DNA of 64,000 nt from positions 1,674,001 through 1,738,000 of the forward strand of contig NZ_CP028158.1 of the NCBI RefSeq assembly GCF_003030345.1, read 5' to 3'. The stretch comes from Plantactinospora sp. BC1. GTDB taxonomy: Bacteria; Actinomycetota; Actinomycetes; Mycobacteriales; Micromonosporaceae. Positions 17,191-26,024 of this stretch are shown here, in pieces. Numbering within the stretch: position 1 is the stretch's first letter; each line of letters begins with the position of its first letter. The notes below the pieces were generated by a model. It saw only the letters and a program-made list of their open reading frames with translations, was not told the origin of the DNA and did not search any database. The position numbers and the translations under genes were made by a program.

Positions 17191-18735
17191 GTGGAGGCGC
17201 AGCAGGTACTCGGCGGCCGCTACCGGCTCGAAGACCAGCTCGGCCGGGGCGGCATGGCGGTCGTCTGGCGGGCCCGTGACGAGGTGCTGGGGCGCCCGGT
17301 CGCGGTCAAGCTGCTGGCCGGCCCGCACGCCCGGGACCCGGTGTCGAGACGGCGGATCCGGCACGAGGCGCGGGCGGCGGCGGCACTGTCGCACCCCAAC
17401 ATCGCCCAGGTGTACGACTTCGGCGAGTCGGTCACCGGCCTGACCTGTGTCCCGTACGTGGTGATGGAACTCGTCGAGGGCGGCACCCTCGAACAGCGGC
17501 TCGCGGCCGGGCCGCTGCCGCCGAAGGCCGTCTTCCGGATCTGTGCCGAGGTGGCGGCGGCACTGGCCGCCGCGCACGACCGTGGCCTGGTGCACCGGGA
17601 CATCAAGCCCGGCAACGTGATGGTGACGCCGTCCGGGGCGAAGGTCGTCGACTTCGGCATCGCCGCCGCGGTCGGACCGGGTGACGCGGACGAGTGGGGT
17701 GACGAACTCCTCGGTACTCCCGGATATCTCGCCCCGGAACGGATCAGCGGCGACGCCGTCGTGCCCGCCTCGGACGTGTACGGCGTCGGGGTGCTGCTCT
17801 ACCGTCTGCTGGCGGGGCGCCCGCCGTGGAGCGCCGAGACCGCGACCCAGATGCTGCGGGCGCACGTGTACGTCGAACCGGCGCCGCTGCCGCCGCTGCC
17901 CGACGTACCGGCGAAGGTCGTCGAACTGTGTGGACGCTGCCTCGACAAGGACCCGGAACGGCGTCCGGCGGCCCGCGAGGTCGCCGCCGTGCTCGCCCGG
18001 GCCGCCGGGGTGCGGATCGTCGACGACGAACTCGCCCACTCGCTGGCCCCGGCCGCGGTCGACGGCGAACCCTCGACGGTGCTGGTGCCCCGCGCCTCCG
18101 GCGGTCGGGGCGCCCAGTTCCGCGCCGGGGTGCTGGCCACCGGGGCGGCGGCGGTCGCCGTCACCGTGCTGCTGCTCTGGCTCGCCGACCCGCTCGGCTC
18201 GGGGCTCGGCGGGCCCAGCGGCGCCGCGGAGCCCGGTCCGAGCGACCGGCCGACCGTGGACACCGGCGGGCCGGGGCGCACCGGTGGCGGCTCCGGCACC
18301 CCACCGCCGGAACCGGGACCGGTGACGCCGCTCGTCGGCGGCCCGGGGACATCGCCCAGCGCCGTGCCCGGTCCGGTGACCGGGTTTCCCCCCGGCGGAC
18401 AGCCGGGTGGGGGGCCGGTCACCGGTGACCCGGTCGGCGAGACACCGAGCGGGCCGGGCGAGCCCGCGCCGTCGACCCCGGAGTCGCCGCCGCCGTCGAC
18501 CCCGGCACCGGACGGGCGGACCCTGACCTCGGACGGCGGATCGGTGGAGGCGACCTGCACCGACGGCGGCGCCTGGCTGCTGTCGTGGACCCCGAACCGC
18601 CCCTACCGGACCGACGAGGTCGAGCCGGGACCGGCGGCGGCCACGATGGTCAGGTTCCGGCACGGCAACCGCCAGGTGCGGATGACCATCACCTGTACCG
18701 ACGGGGTGCCCTCGACCACCAACACCTCGGAATGA
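17191..18735 (+). CDS. Membrane-anchored Ser/Thr protein kinase (PknB-type)
   Basis: The cytoplasmic Hanks kinase domain spans about residues 8-270. The glycine loop is LGRGGMAVVW, the VAVK lysine is near residue 40, and the catalytic loop VHRDIKPGNVM, DFG motif (VVDFGIA) and GTPGYLAPE activation-segment end are present, so it should be active. A membrane helix lies near 311-331, followed by an external Pro/Gly/Thr linker of about 120 residues and a small C-terminal domain with two cysteines (EATCTDGG and TITCTDG) that could form a disulfide. No PASTA repeats are present. GTG 17191 was chosen because homology starts at LGGRYRLEDQ just after it; the frame is open upstream from ATG 17050. The substrate is unknown. 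Confidence 0.9.
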   Translation: MEAQQVLGGRYRLEDQLGRGGMAVVWRARDEVLGRPVAVKLLAGPHARDPVSRRRIRHEARAAAALSHPNIAQVYDFGESVTGLTCVPYVVMELVEGGTLEQRLAAGPLPPKAVFRICAEVAAALAAAHDRGLVHRDIKPGNVMVTPSGAKVVDFGIAAAVGPGDADEWGDELLGTPGYLAPERISGDAVVPASDVYGVGVLLYRLLAGRPPWSAETATQMLRAHVYVEPAPLPPLPDVPAKVVELCGRCLDKDPERRPAAREVAAVLARAAGVRIVDDELAHSLAPAAVDGEPSTVLVPRASGGRGAQFRAGVLATGAAAVAVTVLLLWLADPLGSGLGGPSGAAEPGPSDRPTVDTGGPGRTGGGSGTPPPEPGPVTPLVGGPGTSPSAVPGPVTGFPPGGQPGGGPVTGDPVGETPSGPGEPAPSTPESPPPSTPAPDGRTLTSDGGSVEATCTDGGAWLLSWTPNRPYRTDEVEPGPAAATMVRFRHGNRQVRMTITCTDGVPSTTNTSE

Positions 18736-18789
18736 CCGGTCGGGGCACCTCGTCGGAACGATCCCTCGGGGAGAGGGCGCCGGCCGCGC

Positions 18790-19332
18790 TCAGATCCGGC
18801 CGGCGACGGTACGGGCCACCTCCTCCAGCGGTTCGCGGCTCTCCTTCGGGTCGTTCAGCAGTACCAGCTTGACCGCCACCCACCGGCCACCCTTGGCGAC
18901 GAAGACGGCGCCGTCCTCGGCGTACGCCTCGTCGCCCACCCCGGGCAGCGGCCAGATCTCGTGCCCCAGTTCGCGTTCGATGTCGAGGAACTTCTTCGCG
19001 CCGTCCCCGACGTAGATCTCCACCTGGGCCGTCGGGCCGGTGACCGGTCCGGTGTAGCTGCACGTCTCGCGGACCGGTACGGCGTCCTCCAGCGGCGTAC
19101 CGGCCAGCTTCTCGGCCTCCGCCCTGGTGACCAGGGCGCAGGCGTCCACCGGGGCGGCCGCCGGTTCCGCCGGGGTCGGCTCGGCCGCCGGGTCGGTACC
19201 GGTCGCGGCCGGTTGGACGTCCTGCGGGGCGGCGACCGGCGGGTCACCGCCGCCGAAGCGGCCGCACCCGGTGCAGAGGGCGAGCGCGAGCACGGTCAGG
19301 GTCACCAGCACCGGGCGGCTACGGACGATCAT
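18790..19332 (-). CDS. DUF3558-like lipoprotein
   Basis: The 180-residue exported lipoprotein has a basic N-terminus, hydrophobic core and lipobox-like LCTGC with the modified Cys near residue 23. A Pro/Ala/Glu linker precedes a compact domain starting VDACALVTRAEAEKLAG, the usual opening of actinobacterial DUF3558 and related sensor-type lipoproteins, with a Cys pair (DAC and ETC) likely disulfide bonded. The function of the family is unknown. It starts 12 bp after the stop of a larger lipoprotein gene, so the two form an operon, and it is convergent with the kinase gene. Confidence 0.8.
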   Translation of the reverse strand: MIVRSRPVLVTLTVLALALCTGCGRFGGGDPPVAAPQDVQPAATGTDPAAEPTPAEPAAAPVDACALVTRAEAEKLAGTPLEDAVPVRETCSYTGPVTGPTAQVEIYVGDGAKKFLDIERELGHEIWPLPGVGDEAYAEDGAVFVAKGGRWVAVKLVLLNDPKESREPLEEVARTVAGRI

Positions 19333-19344
19333 CAGCGGTTCCTC

Positions 19345-20859
19345 TCAGCCCACACAGAGCGGGACGTTCGGCAGGGTCTGGGCCGCCCGGTGGATCGGCC
19401 AGAGCTTCTCGCTCTCCAGTTCGAACTTCAGCTTCGTCGGCAGCAGCTTCTGTAGCGCCTCGACCGCCACCGAGGATGCGGTGATCCCGAATCCGCCGCC
19501 GACCTTGGCGTTCAGGCTCGCCGACACGCAGCGGGCCAGTGGGGCGCCCAGCGCCGAGCCGTTGGTGACGCCGAGGTCGACCACGAGCTTGGCGTACGGG
19601 CCGGCGAAGGCGGCCGGGATGCCGATGCCGAACTGGATCTTCGTCTCCACCGCGAAGGCGAGCCCGCTGGGTCCGATCGAGATGCCGGTGATCGAGTCCA
19701 TGATGCTGCGCACCACGGAGAGGGTCGGCTTCTGCAACGTACCGCCGATCACGCCGAGGGTGCCGTTGACCGCCCACTCGCCGGCCGCCGTGACCGTGGT
19801 GTTCCGGCCACTCAGCCCGGTGGTGACGATGAACTTCCAGGTGTTGCTGTAGACCAGCGGCTCACCCGCGATCGGAATATTGATCTCGACCGGCACCTCG
19901 ACCCGGACCTTCCGGTTGTCGTCCGCGCCGTTCGCGGCCCCGGCCGAGACGTCGACCGAGATGCTCCGGATGCCGTCGACCGCGAAGGTGCTGCTGCCGA
20001 TCCGCCCATTCGAGATCGGCACGTCGGCCCGGATCCGCAGGTCGGCGACGTTCATCGCGAAGTCGATGTAGACCTTGAGGTTCTCGTTGGCCGCGTACCC
20101 GATCTTCAGGCCGAGCTTGCCCGGCGTCCGGTACGGCTGCGCCTCCCAGTCCCCGACGCTGACCGCGAAGTTCCGCTCCCGGGCCGGCGGCAGCCGGCCA
20201 CCGCCGGCCGGGGCGAGCCGGATCGGCCGCATCGCGACGACCGTGCTGCCGTCGTCGTCCCGCGGCGCCGCCGCCAGAGCCGGCACGGTCAGCCCCGGGG
20301 CTCCGCCGCCGCCGTCGAGCCCGATCGGGGTGTCGGCGGTCTCCGGCGACCGCGTCCCGGCCGGCACGCTCACCGCCCCGGGCAGGTTCGGCACCTCCTG
20401 GTACGCCAGGTCGGCCTCGTCGAACCGCCGCTCGGTCCGGAAGTGCGCGTTCCGGAACACCTCGGTCAGGGTCACCGGGGCCAGGGTGACGGCGAGTTCG
20501 TCCCCGCTGCGCCGCGCCTGCACCACCCGGCCGACCGCCCGGCTGGTGGCGTACATGATCCGGCCCGGTTCGAGGTCGTCGGCGCCCGGCGCGCCCGCGT
20601 CGAGTACCCAGGTCGTACCGTCCGCGCTGGCCGACCGGATCGCCTCCGGCCCACCCTCGACGAGCACCACGTCCGGCTGGTACCTGATCGACCGGTCGCG
20701 GCTCGGACCGTACCCGTAGGTGCGGCCCGCCTCGCTCGCGGCGGTCCCGCCGGCCGGGGCGCCACCGTCGTCACCCGGATCGAGCCCGCACCCCGCCATG
20801 CCGACCAGCAGGACGGGCACCACCAGCAGCGAGCCACACCACCGCCGCCAACCGCACAT
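19345..20859 (-). CDS. Large secreted lipoprotein of unknown function
   Basis: The 504-residue protein has a lipoprotein signal (RRWCGSLLVVPVLLVGMAGC). No known domain was recognised. The mature part has an N-terminal segment with Tyr/Asp-rich sequence, a Gly/Pro/Ala linker around residues 165-215 and a C-terminal half dominated by alternating hydrophobic beta-strand patterns (FAVSVGDWEAQPY, KVYIDFAMNVADLRIRADVP, VRVEVPVEINIPI), suggesting a beta-rich surface domain. Two cysteines near the end (LARCVS and VPLCVG) may pair. It is co-transcribed with the smaller DUF3558-like lipoprotein, so the pair may form an envelope complex; this is inference from adjacency. Confidence 0.6.
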   Translation of the reverse strand: MCGWRRWCGSLLVVPVLLVGMAGCGLDPGDDGGAPAGGTAASEAGRTYGYGPSRDRSIRYQPDVVLVEGGPEAIRSASADGTTWVLDAGAPGADDLEPGRIMYATSRAVGRVVQARRSGDELAVTLAPVTLTEVFRNAHFRTERRFDEADLAYQEVPNLPGAVSVPAGTRSPETADTPIGLDGGGGAPGLTVPALAAAPRDDDGSTVVAMRPIRLAPAGGGRLPPARERNFAVSVGDWEAQPYRTPGKLGLKIGYAANENLKVYIDFAMNVADLRIRADVPISNGRIGSSTFAVDGIRSISVDVSAGAANGADDNRKVRVEVPVEINIPIAGEPLVYSNTWKFIVTTGLSGRNTTVTAAGEWAVNGTLGVIGGTLQKPTLSVVRSIMDSITGISIGPSGLAFAVETKIQFGIGIPAAFAGPYAKLVVDLGVTNGSALGAPLARCVSASLNAKVGGGFGITASSVAVEALQKLLPTKLKFELESEKLWPIHRAAQTLPNVPLCVG

Positions 20860-20982
20860 CCGCCGCCTCCGCCCTCGACCCGCCGAGTCGGGCAGGCCGC
20901 CACCGGCGACCCGCGCCGCCCGGCGCCCCGCCGTCCGGGCTCCATGATGGGCGGCGATGTTCGGAGGCGGTTCAGGAATCGT

Positions 20983-23900
20983 TCAGGGGGCCGGCCTCCC
21001 CGTGGTGGCTCCGGGAAAGGCCGCCGGTTCCACCTCGATCTCCCGCATCCGGTCCAGGTAGTCCTGGTAGCGGCGCGCCGCCTCGCCGTGCCGACCGGTC
21101 GCCGAGAGCGCGGCGACCAGTCCCAGGTGCGCCGATTCGTCGTAGCCGTCCTCGGCGGTCAGCCGCAGGTACCAGCCGACCGCCGCCTCCGGCCGGCCGT
21201 TGCGCAGGCACCGGCGGGCCAACCGGCGAACCAGCTCGCGGTGCAACTCGGCCAGCGCGGTACGCGGCCGGCTCACCCAGTCGCCGGTCACCTCGCCGTC
21301 GTCGCAGAAGTCCCCGGTGTACATCCCGACGACCGCCTCCAGCCGGCCCAGTAACTCCACGCCGCCGGCCTCCTCCGGCACCGGCGGCACGCCGTCGGCT
21401 CCGGTACGCCCCCGCGCCGGGCTCGCGCCCTCCGCCGCGAGCGCCGAGCGGGCCGCGTCGTGGAACCGCACCGCGTCCACCGAGACCCGGTCCGGGTCGA
21501 TCCGCACCGTGGCCGGGTCGGTGTTCAGGTATCTGTCGGCCGGGTGCCGCCGGTCCGGGTCCAGCACGGCGCGGACGGTCGAGACGAGCACCGACAGCCG
21601 GCGCAGCGCCACCTCCGACGGCGTCTCCGGCCAGAGCAGGGCGGCCAGGGTCTCCCGGCCCAACGGCCGGCCGAGCTGACCGGCCAGCACCTTCACCAGT
21701 TCACGCGCCTTGCGGGACTGCCAGGCCGCCGCCGGTACCGGGACCCCGGCCAGCCGTACCACGAAGTGTCCCAGGGTCTGCACCTCGACCTCGGGCACCG
21801 GCGTCGGCCCGATCGCCGCCAGCGGACCGGCGACGTGCCAGGCACCCTCGCGTACGCCCAGCCGGTGCAGCCGCTGGCCGGCGACCTCCTCGGCCGGCCG
21901 GTCCGCACCGAGCCGCGCCCGCAGCAGCGCGTTCGTGGCCAGCGCGACCTCGTTGCCGCCGTCGGCCCAGATCTGCGCCGCCTCGGCCAGCGCCACCGCC
22001 GGACGGTTCGGGAGCCGGCCGGTGCCGGAGCCGCTGACGCCACCGGTCGGATCCGGCGGTCGGGCTGGCCGGGATCGCCGACCTGCCGCAGCAGCCGGAT
22101 CCGTCCTGTCGCCCAGTGCGGTGGCGAGCGCGGCGAGTTCGATCGCCTCGGCGAGCCCGGCCGGGTCGCGCCGGGGCCCCGCCTCCGCCCGAGCCCGCTC
22201 GGCGTGCCGGTGGGCCGAGTCGACGTCCCCGGAGCAGAGCGCCACCCAGCCGGCGGCGAGTTCGGCCACGGTCGGACCGTTGGCGCTCGGCATCGCCAGG
22301 GCGCGGCGGGCGTACTCGGCCGCCAGGGCCGGATCGTCGGCGTACCGGGTACGGGCCAGCCCGGCGCACGCCTCCGTCAGCACCTGGGCGTTGCCGTCGG
22401 GTTCGGCCATCGCCAGCGCCGCCTGGTAGCCGGCCACCGCCTGGCTGGTCGAGCCGCAGACCCGGTGCACCCGGGCGGCCAGCAGCAGCCCGAACGCGGC
22501 CAGCGGCGAGCCGTCGCGCTGCCACAGGCTGAGCGCCGCGTCGGAGTCGGCCCGGGCCCGGCCGAGTTCGCCGAGCCCGAGCCACGCCTCGGCCCGGTTG
22601 TGCAGGGCCAGCGCCAGCAGCAGCCGCTGCCCGGTCCGCTCGCCGAGCCGGATCGCCGCGCCGAGTTCCTCGGTCGCCGCCCGGTACCGGCCCTCCTCCA
22701 CCAGCCGGGAGCCGACGTTGCAGTGGATCCGCAACTGCTGGGCCAGGTCACCGGCGCGGACGGCGGCGGCGAGCGCCCGGGCGTACGCGTGTTCGTTGCC
22801 GGCCCGGTCCCCGGCGCTGAACGCGGCCAGCGCCCGGGCGACGTACGCCGCCGCGATCGCCGCGTCGTCCCGGCTCCGCTCGGCCAGCCGGACCGCCTCG
22901 TCGGCGAGTTCCCGGGTCCGGGTCCGGTCGCCGCGGGCCCAGCGCACCGCCGCCCGCCCCGCCACGACCTGCGCATGGTCCGCCAGCCCGCCCGCCGTCG
23001 CGGCGCCCGGTGCGGCGCGTTCGAGCAGCGCCTCCGCGTCGTCGAACTCGCCACGCCGGTGCAGCAGCGCACCGAGTTGCCAGGCCAGTGCCGCCGGCAG
23101 CGGCATGCCGGCCGGTACCGCCGCCAGGTAGCGCAACGCCTCGTCGGGCTGCCCGTCCCGTACCGCCGACTCGGCGAGCACCAGGTCGACCTCGGGGATC
23201 CCGGCCGGTCCGTCGAGGACCAACCGGGTCGCCCGGAGCGGGGCGAGGTCACCGCCGCCGAGCCGGGGCCGATCGGCCAGCCCGCGCAGCGCCCGCTCGT
23301 ACGCCGCCACGTGCCGATGCTGTGGCGCCGGACCGGCCCGGCGCAGCGCCGAGAGCACCCACAGCGCGGCGAGGTCGGCCTCGTCGAGGGTCGACGACAC
23401 GTCGGCCGGGTCGGTCAGGCCGGCCAGGCCGGGCGGCACCGGCGCGCTGGTGCCGCTGGGCCAGGGCATCGGGGTCGCAGTGATCGTCCGACCGCGGCCG
23501 GCGGCGGAGGTGGCGGAGGCGGCGGGGGCGGAGGCGGCGGGGGCGGCGGGAGCGGCGGGGGCGGCGGCGGAGGGCACGGCGGTGGCGGAGGAGGAGGTGG
23601 CGGAAGGTTCCGTTTCGGCGGCGAGGCCGGCGATCGCGGCGACCACTCCCGGCCAGGCGGCACAGTCCAGCGCGGCCCGCCGGATCGCGGAATGCTGCGC
23701 CGCCGCGCCCGCCGGGGCCAGCAGTCGCCGTACCTCGGCCGGGGTGAGCGCGAGGTCGGCCGGGCCGATCTCACCCAGCCGGCCGGCGGATCGCAGCGAG
23801 TCGACCGGGAAGGGCACCGGCTCACGTCCGGCGAGTACCAGCACCGTGCCGGGAGGGAGTCCGGCGGCCAGCGCCGCCAGCAGGGTGGCGGCCGGCCCGG

Positions 23901-24336
23901 CACCCAGCAGGTGTACGTCGTCGAGGACCAGCCGGACGGGACCATCCCCCGTACCGGGACCATCCCCCGTACCGCTGCCGGCGCTGGTCAGCGCCTCGAC
24001 GAGCAGCCCGGCGAGCCCGGCCGGCCCGTCCGACGCCCGCGCCGGGTCCCGCGCTGCCGCCGGTACCTCGACACCCACCGCCCGAAGCGCCGCGCCGACG
24101 GCGTCGAAGAGCTGTCGCGGGTCGCGGTCGGCCGGCAGCACGGTGTGCCAGGCCGCCGGTCGCCGGGTCGCCCACTCCCGCAGCAGGGTCGTCTTGCCGG
24201 TCTCCGGGCCGGCGACGACGGCGACGAACCGGCGGGCGGCCAGCCGGTCGAGCCGCCGGACCAGTCTCGGTCTGGGCGCTCCGACCCGACCGGGCCCCTC
24301 GTCGCCAACCGGTGCCCGTCCCCCACCGGTGATCAC
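20983..24336 (-). CDS. Large NTPase-TPR transcriptional regulator with C-terminal SARP/BTAD domain
   Basis: The 1117-residue regulator has an N-terminal STAND-type NTPase (Walker A AGPETGKTT near residue 43; Walker B VRLVLDDVHLLG) as in MalT/LAL proteins. An Ala/Ser/Pro low-complexity linker (about 240-290) and a long run of TPR-like helices (about 400-760) follow. The C-terminus is a winged-helix DNA-binding domain (QTLGHFVVRLAG, SRKARELVKVLAGQLGR, LAALLWPE) joined to a BTAD domain ending near YQDYLDRMREIEVEP. Classical SARPs carry the DNA-binding domain at the N-terminus, so this order is swapped. Such proteins activate secondary-metabolite or stress genes on ligand/ATP binding; the target is not evident here. 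Confidence 0.85.
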   Translation of the reverse strand: MITGGGRAPVGDEGPGRVGAPRPRLVRRLDRLAARRFVAVVAGPETGKTTLLREWATRRPAAWHTVLPADRDPRQLFDAVGAALRAVGVEVPAAARDPARASDGPAGLAGLLVEALTSAGSGTGDGPGTGDGPVRLVLDDVHLLGAGPAATLLAALAAGLPPGTVLVLAGREPVPFPVDSLRSAGRLGEIGPADLALTPAEVRRLLAPAGAAAQHSAIRRAALDCAAWPGVVAAIAGLAAETEPSATSSSATAVPSAAAPAAPAAPAASAPAASATSAAGRGRTITATPMPWPSGTSAPVPPGLAGLTDPADVSSTLDEADLAALWVLSALRRAGPAPQHRHVAAYERALRGLADRPRLGGGDLAPLRATRLVLDGPAGIPEVDLVLAESAVRDGQPDEALRYLAAVPAGMPLPAALAWQLGALLHRRGEFDDAEALLERAAPGAATAGGLADHAQVVAGRAAVRWARGDRTRTRELADEAVRLAERSRDDAAIAAAYVARALAAFSAGDRAGNEHAYARALAAAVRAGDLAQQLRIHCNVGSRLVEEGRYRAATEELGAAIRLGERTGQRLLLALALHNRAEAWLGLGELGRARADSDAALSLWQRDGSPLAAFGLLLAARVHRVCGSTSQAVAGYQAALAMAEPDGNAQVLTEACAGLARTRYADDPALAAEYARRALAMPSANGPTVAELAAGWVALCSGDVDSAHRHAERARAEAGPRRDPAGLAEAIELAALATALGDRTDPAAAAGRRSRPARPPDPTGGVSGSGTGRLPNRPAVALAEAAQIWADGGNEVALATNALLRARLGADRPAEEVAGQRLHRLGVREGAWHVAGPLAAIGPTPVPEVEVQTLGHFVVRLAGVPVPAAAWQSRKARELVKVLAGQLGRPLGRETLAALLWPETPSEVALRRLSVLVSTVRAVLDPDRRHPADRYLNTDPATVRIDPDRVSVDAVRFHDAARSALAAEGASPARGRTGADGVPPVPEEAGGVELLGRLEAVVGMYTGDFCDDGEVTGDWVSRPRTALAELHRELVRRLARRCLRNGRPEAAVGWYLRLTAEDGYDESAHLGLVAALSATGRHGEAARRYQDYLDRMREIEVEPAAFPGATTGRPAP
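23939..23974. repeat. 18-bp tandem duplication within the SARP regulator gene
   Basis: Two identical 18-bp units encode a duplicated hexapeptide (GTGDGP) in a loop of the NTPase domain. The reading frame is preserved. Confidence 0.85.
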
Positions 24337-24486
24337 GGCACGAGGTTATCCGCCGCCCGCCATACCGGCTCCTGCACCCGCGGACCGCGTCGCCCACCTG
24401 GTCCTGCCGGCATGGCCGACGGCACCGGTGGTGTGCGTGCCTGCGCCGAGCGGCGGCCGAGGCGCGGCTCGACCCCGGCCGGTGCG

Positions 24487-25791
24487 TCAGTTCGGCGGCA
24501 GGGTGTCCATGAAGGAGCTGACCGAGAAGACCGCGTTGCCGGCCCCGGGCGGGCCGTAGCCGGGCGGGCTGCTCAGGCCGTTCGCCTCCATCGTCGCCCG
24601 GTACGCCTCCAGCAGCCGGATGTGGTATTCCAGCGGCGCGCCCTGCGGGTTGGTCCGGCCGAGCGGGGTGGTCGGCTCGGGGCACCAGGTGGTGAACCGG
24701 GGGGTGATCCCCCGGGACATGAAGAACTGCAACCCCTCGGTGGTCGACTCGATCGCCTCGTCGACGGTGGTGAAGCCGAACGGCTCGGCCATCTCGATCC
24801 CGGCCACGAAGTTCGGGATGACGTTGCGCGGCCCGAAGATCTCGGCGGAGTCGAGGATCCGGCGGTGCCACTCCTCGCGACCGACGTACCGCTCCTTGCC
24901 GGGGCAGTAGAGCTCGAAGAGCCGCTTGTCCCAGACCTCGTAGTTCGGGTGGTAGATCCGGATCCCGTAGTCGTGGAACCGCTGCACGTCCGCCTTCGGC
25001 AGGGCCTGGGCGACGACCTTGCCGATCCACCGGCCCGGGAACCGCTCCTCGATCGCCTTGGCGTACCGACCGTAGAAGTCGGCCTCGCCGAGCCCGTCGA
25101 CCTTCGAGGTGACGCTTCCCCCGGTCAGGGTGTACGCCTTCGAGGCGCCGAGGGTGTCGTGCCGGTCGATGATCTCCATCGCCTCCAGCACCTCGTCCAC
25201 CGGCTTCACCCCGGTGTACGGCCGCCCGGCCGCCTTGTGCTGGCGCCAGTTGTGGTTGATGTCGCAGTACTGGCACTCCTCCTTGGCGCCGAAGTACTGG
25301 CAGACCCGGAAGACGGTCAGGTAGATCAGGTAGCCCCACTGGATGGTGGGGGCGACCTCCATCACCGACTTGCCGCCCGCGAGGGTGTGCCGGTAGTACT
25401 CCGGCATCGGCGGCAGCCCGACGTCGGCGATAGGCCGGTCGTCCAGGTAGAGCCGGAGCACCCCGTCGCCGCCGTCCTTGACCCGGTACGGCGAGTCGGG
25501 GTTGACCCGCACCGAGACCACCGTGCGGCGCAGCTCGTACGGGCCGCCGGTCAGGACGATCTCCTCCGGTGGCCGGCGCAGCGCCGCCGAGCCCAGCTCG
25601 GGCAGGGTCCGGTGGTCGAAGGAGAAGATGAAGTACGACTTCGGCTTGACCTCGCCGTTCTCGTTGTCGGTCAGCGCCGAGTCGTCGAACGCCATGCCGC
25701 CGCGGAGCAGGTCCTCCTTGAGGACCGCCTCGCGTGGGATGTGCGGGAAGCGCCCCATCAGGTCCTCGACGAGATCAGTGCGGGTCTGCAC
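24487..25791 (-). CDS. Radical SAM protein with atypical CX8CX2C cluster motif
   Basis: The 434-residue protein shows cysteines at 164, 173 and 176 (FRVCQYFGAKEECQYCDIN), i.e. CX8CX2C instead of the usual CX3CX2C, preceded by IQWGYLIYLTVFR. A TLTGGSVTSK segment near 220 matches the SAM-binding GGE-type strand and VIPNFVAGIEMAEPFGF a later barrel strand, so a radical SAM TIM-barrel is likely with a 4Fe-4S cluster. Residues 1-145 form an unrecognised N-terminal domain. The reaction is unknown; there is no precursor peptide, B12-binding domain or obvious substrate gene nearby. It lies in the same orientation as the acyl-CoA synthetase but 233 bp from it. Confidence 0.8.
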   Translation of the reverse strand: MQTRTDLVEDLMGRFPHIPREAVLKEDLLRGGMAFDDSALTDNENGEVKPKSYFIFSFDHRTLPELGSAALRRPPEEIVLTGGPYELRRTVVSVRVNPDSPYRVKDGGDGVLRLYLDDRPIADVGLPPMPEYYRHTLAGGKSVMEVAPTIQWGYLIYLTVFRVCQYFGAKEECQYCDINHNWRQHKAAGRPYTGVKPVDEVLEAMEIIDRHDTLGASKAYTLTGGSVTSKVDGLGEADFYGRYAKAIEERFPGRWIGKVVAQALPKADVQRFHDYGIRIYHPNYEVWDKRLFELYCPGKERYVGREEWHRRILDSAEIFGPRNVIPNFVAGIEMAEPFGFTTVDEAIESTTEGLQFFMSRGITPRFTTWCPEPTTPLGRTNPQGAPLEYHIRLLEAYRATMEANGLSSPPGYGPPGAGNAVFSVSSFMDTLPPN

Positions 25792-26024
25792 GCGCGCTCC
25801 TCCGGTCCGCTACGACGCCGTCGGATCTCCCGACGAGCCTGTCGTCACCATGGCACCCCGCACCGGCTGGCCGGTGACCGCCTCCTCGGCGGTGTGCCCC
25901 CGACCACGCTACCCGCGCCCCGACCGGGCCCGGCGAGTGGATCAAGATCGACGCGGCGGCCGGCGGGCGCGGGCCCGGGGAGACCGGATCCGGGCGGATC
26001 GGCGGACCCCGCCACCCGTCCGGG

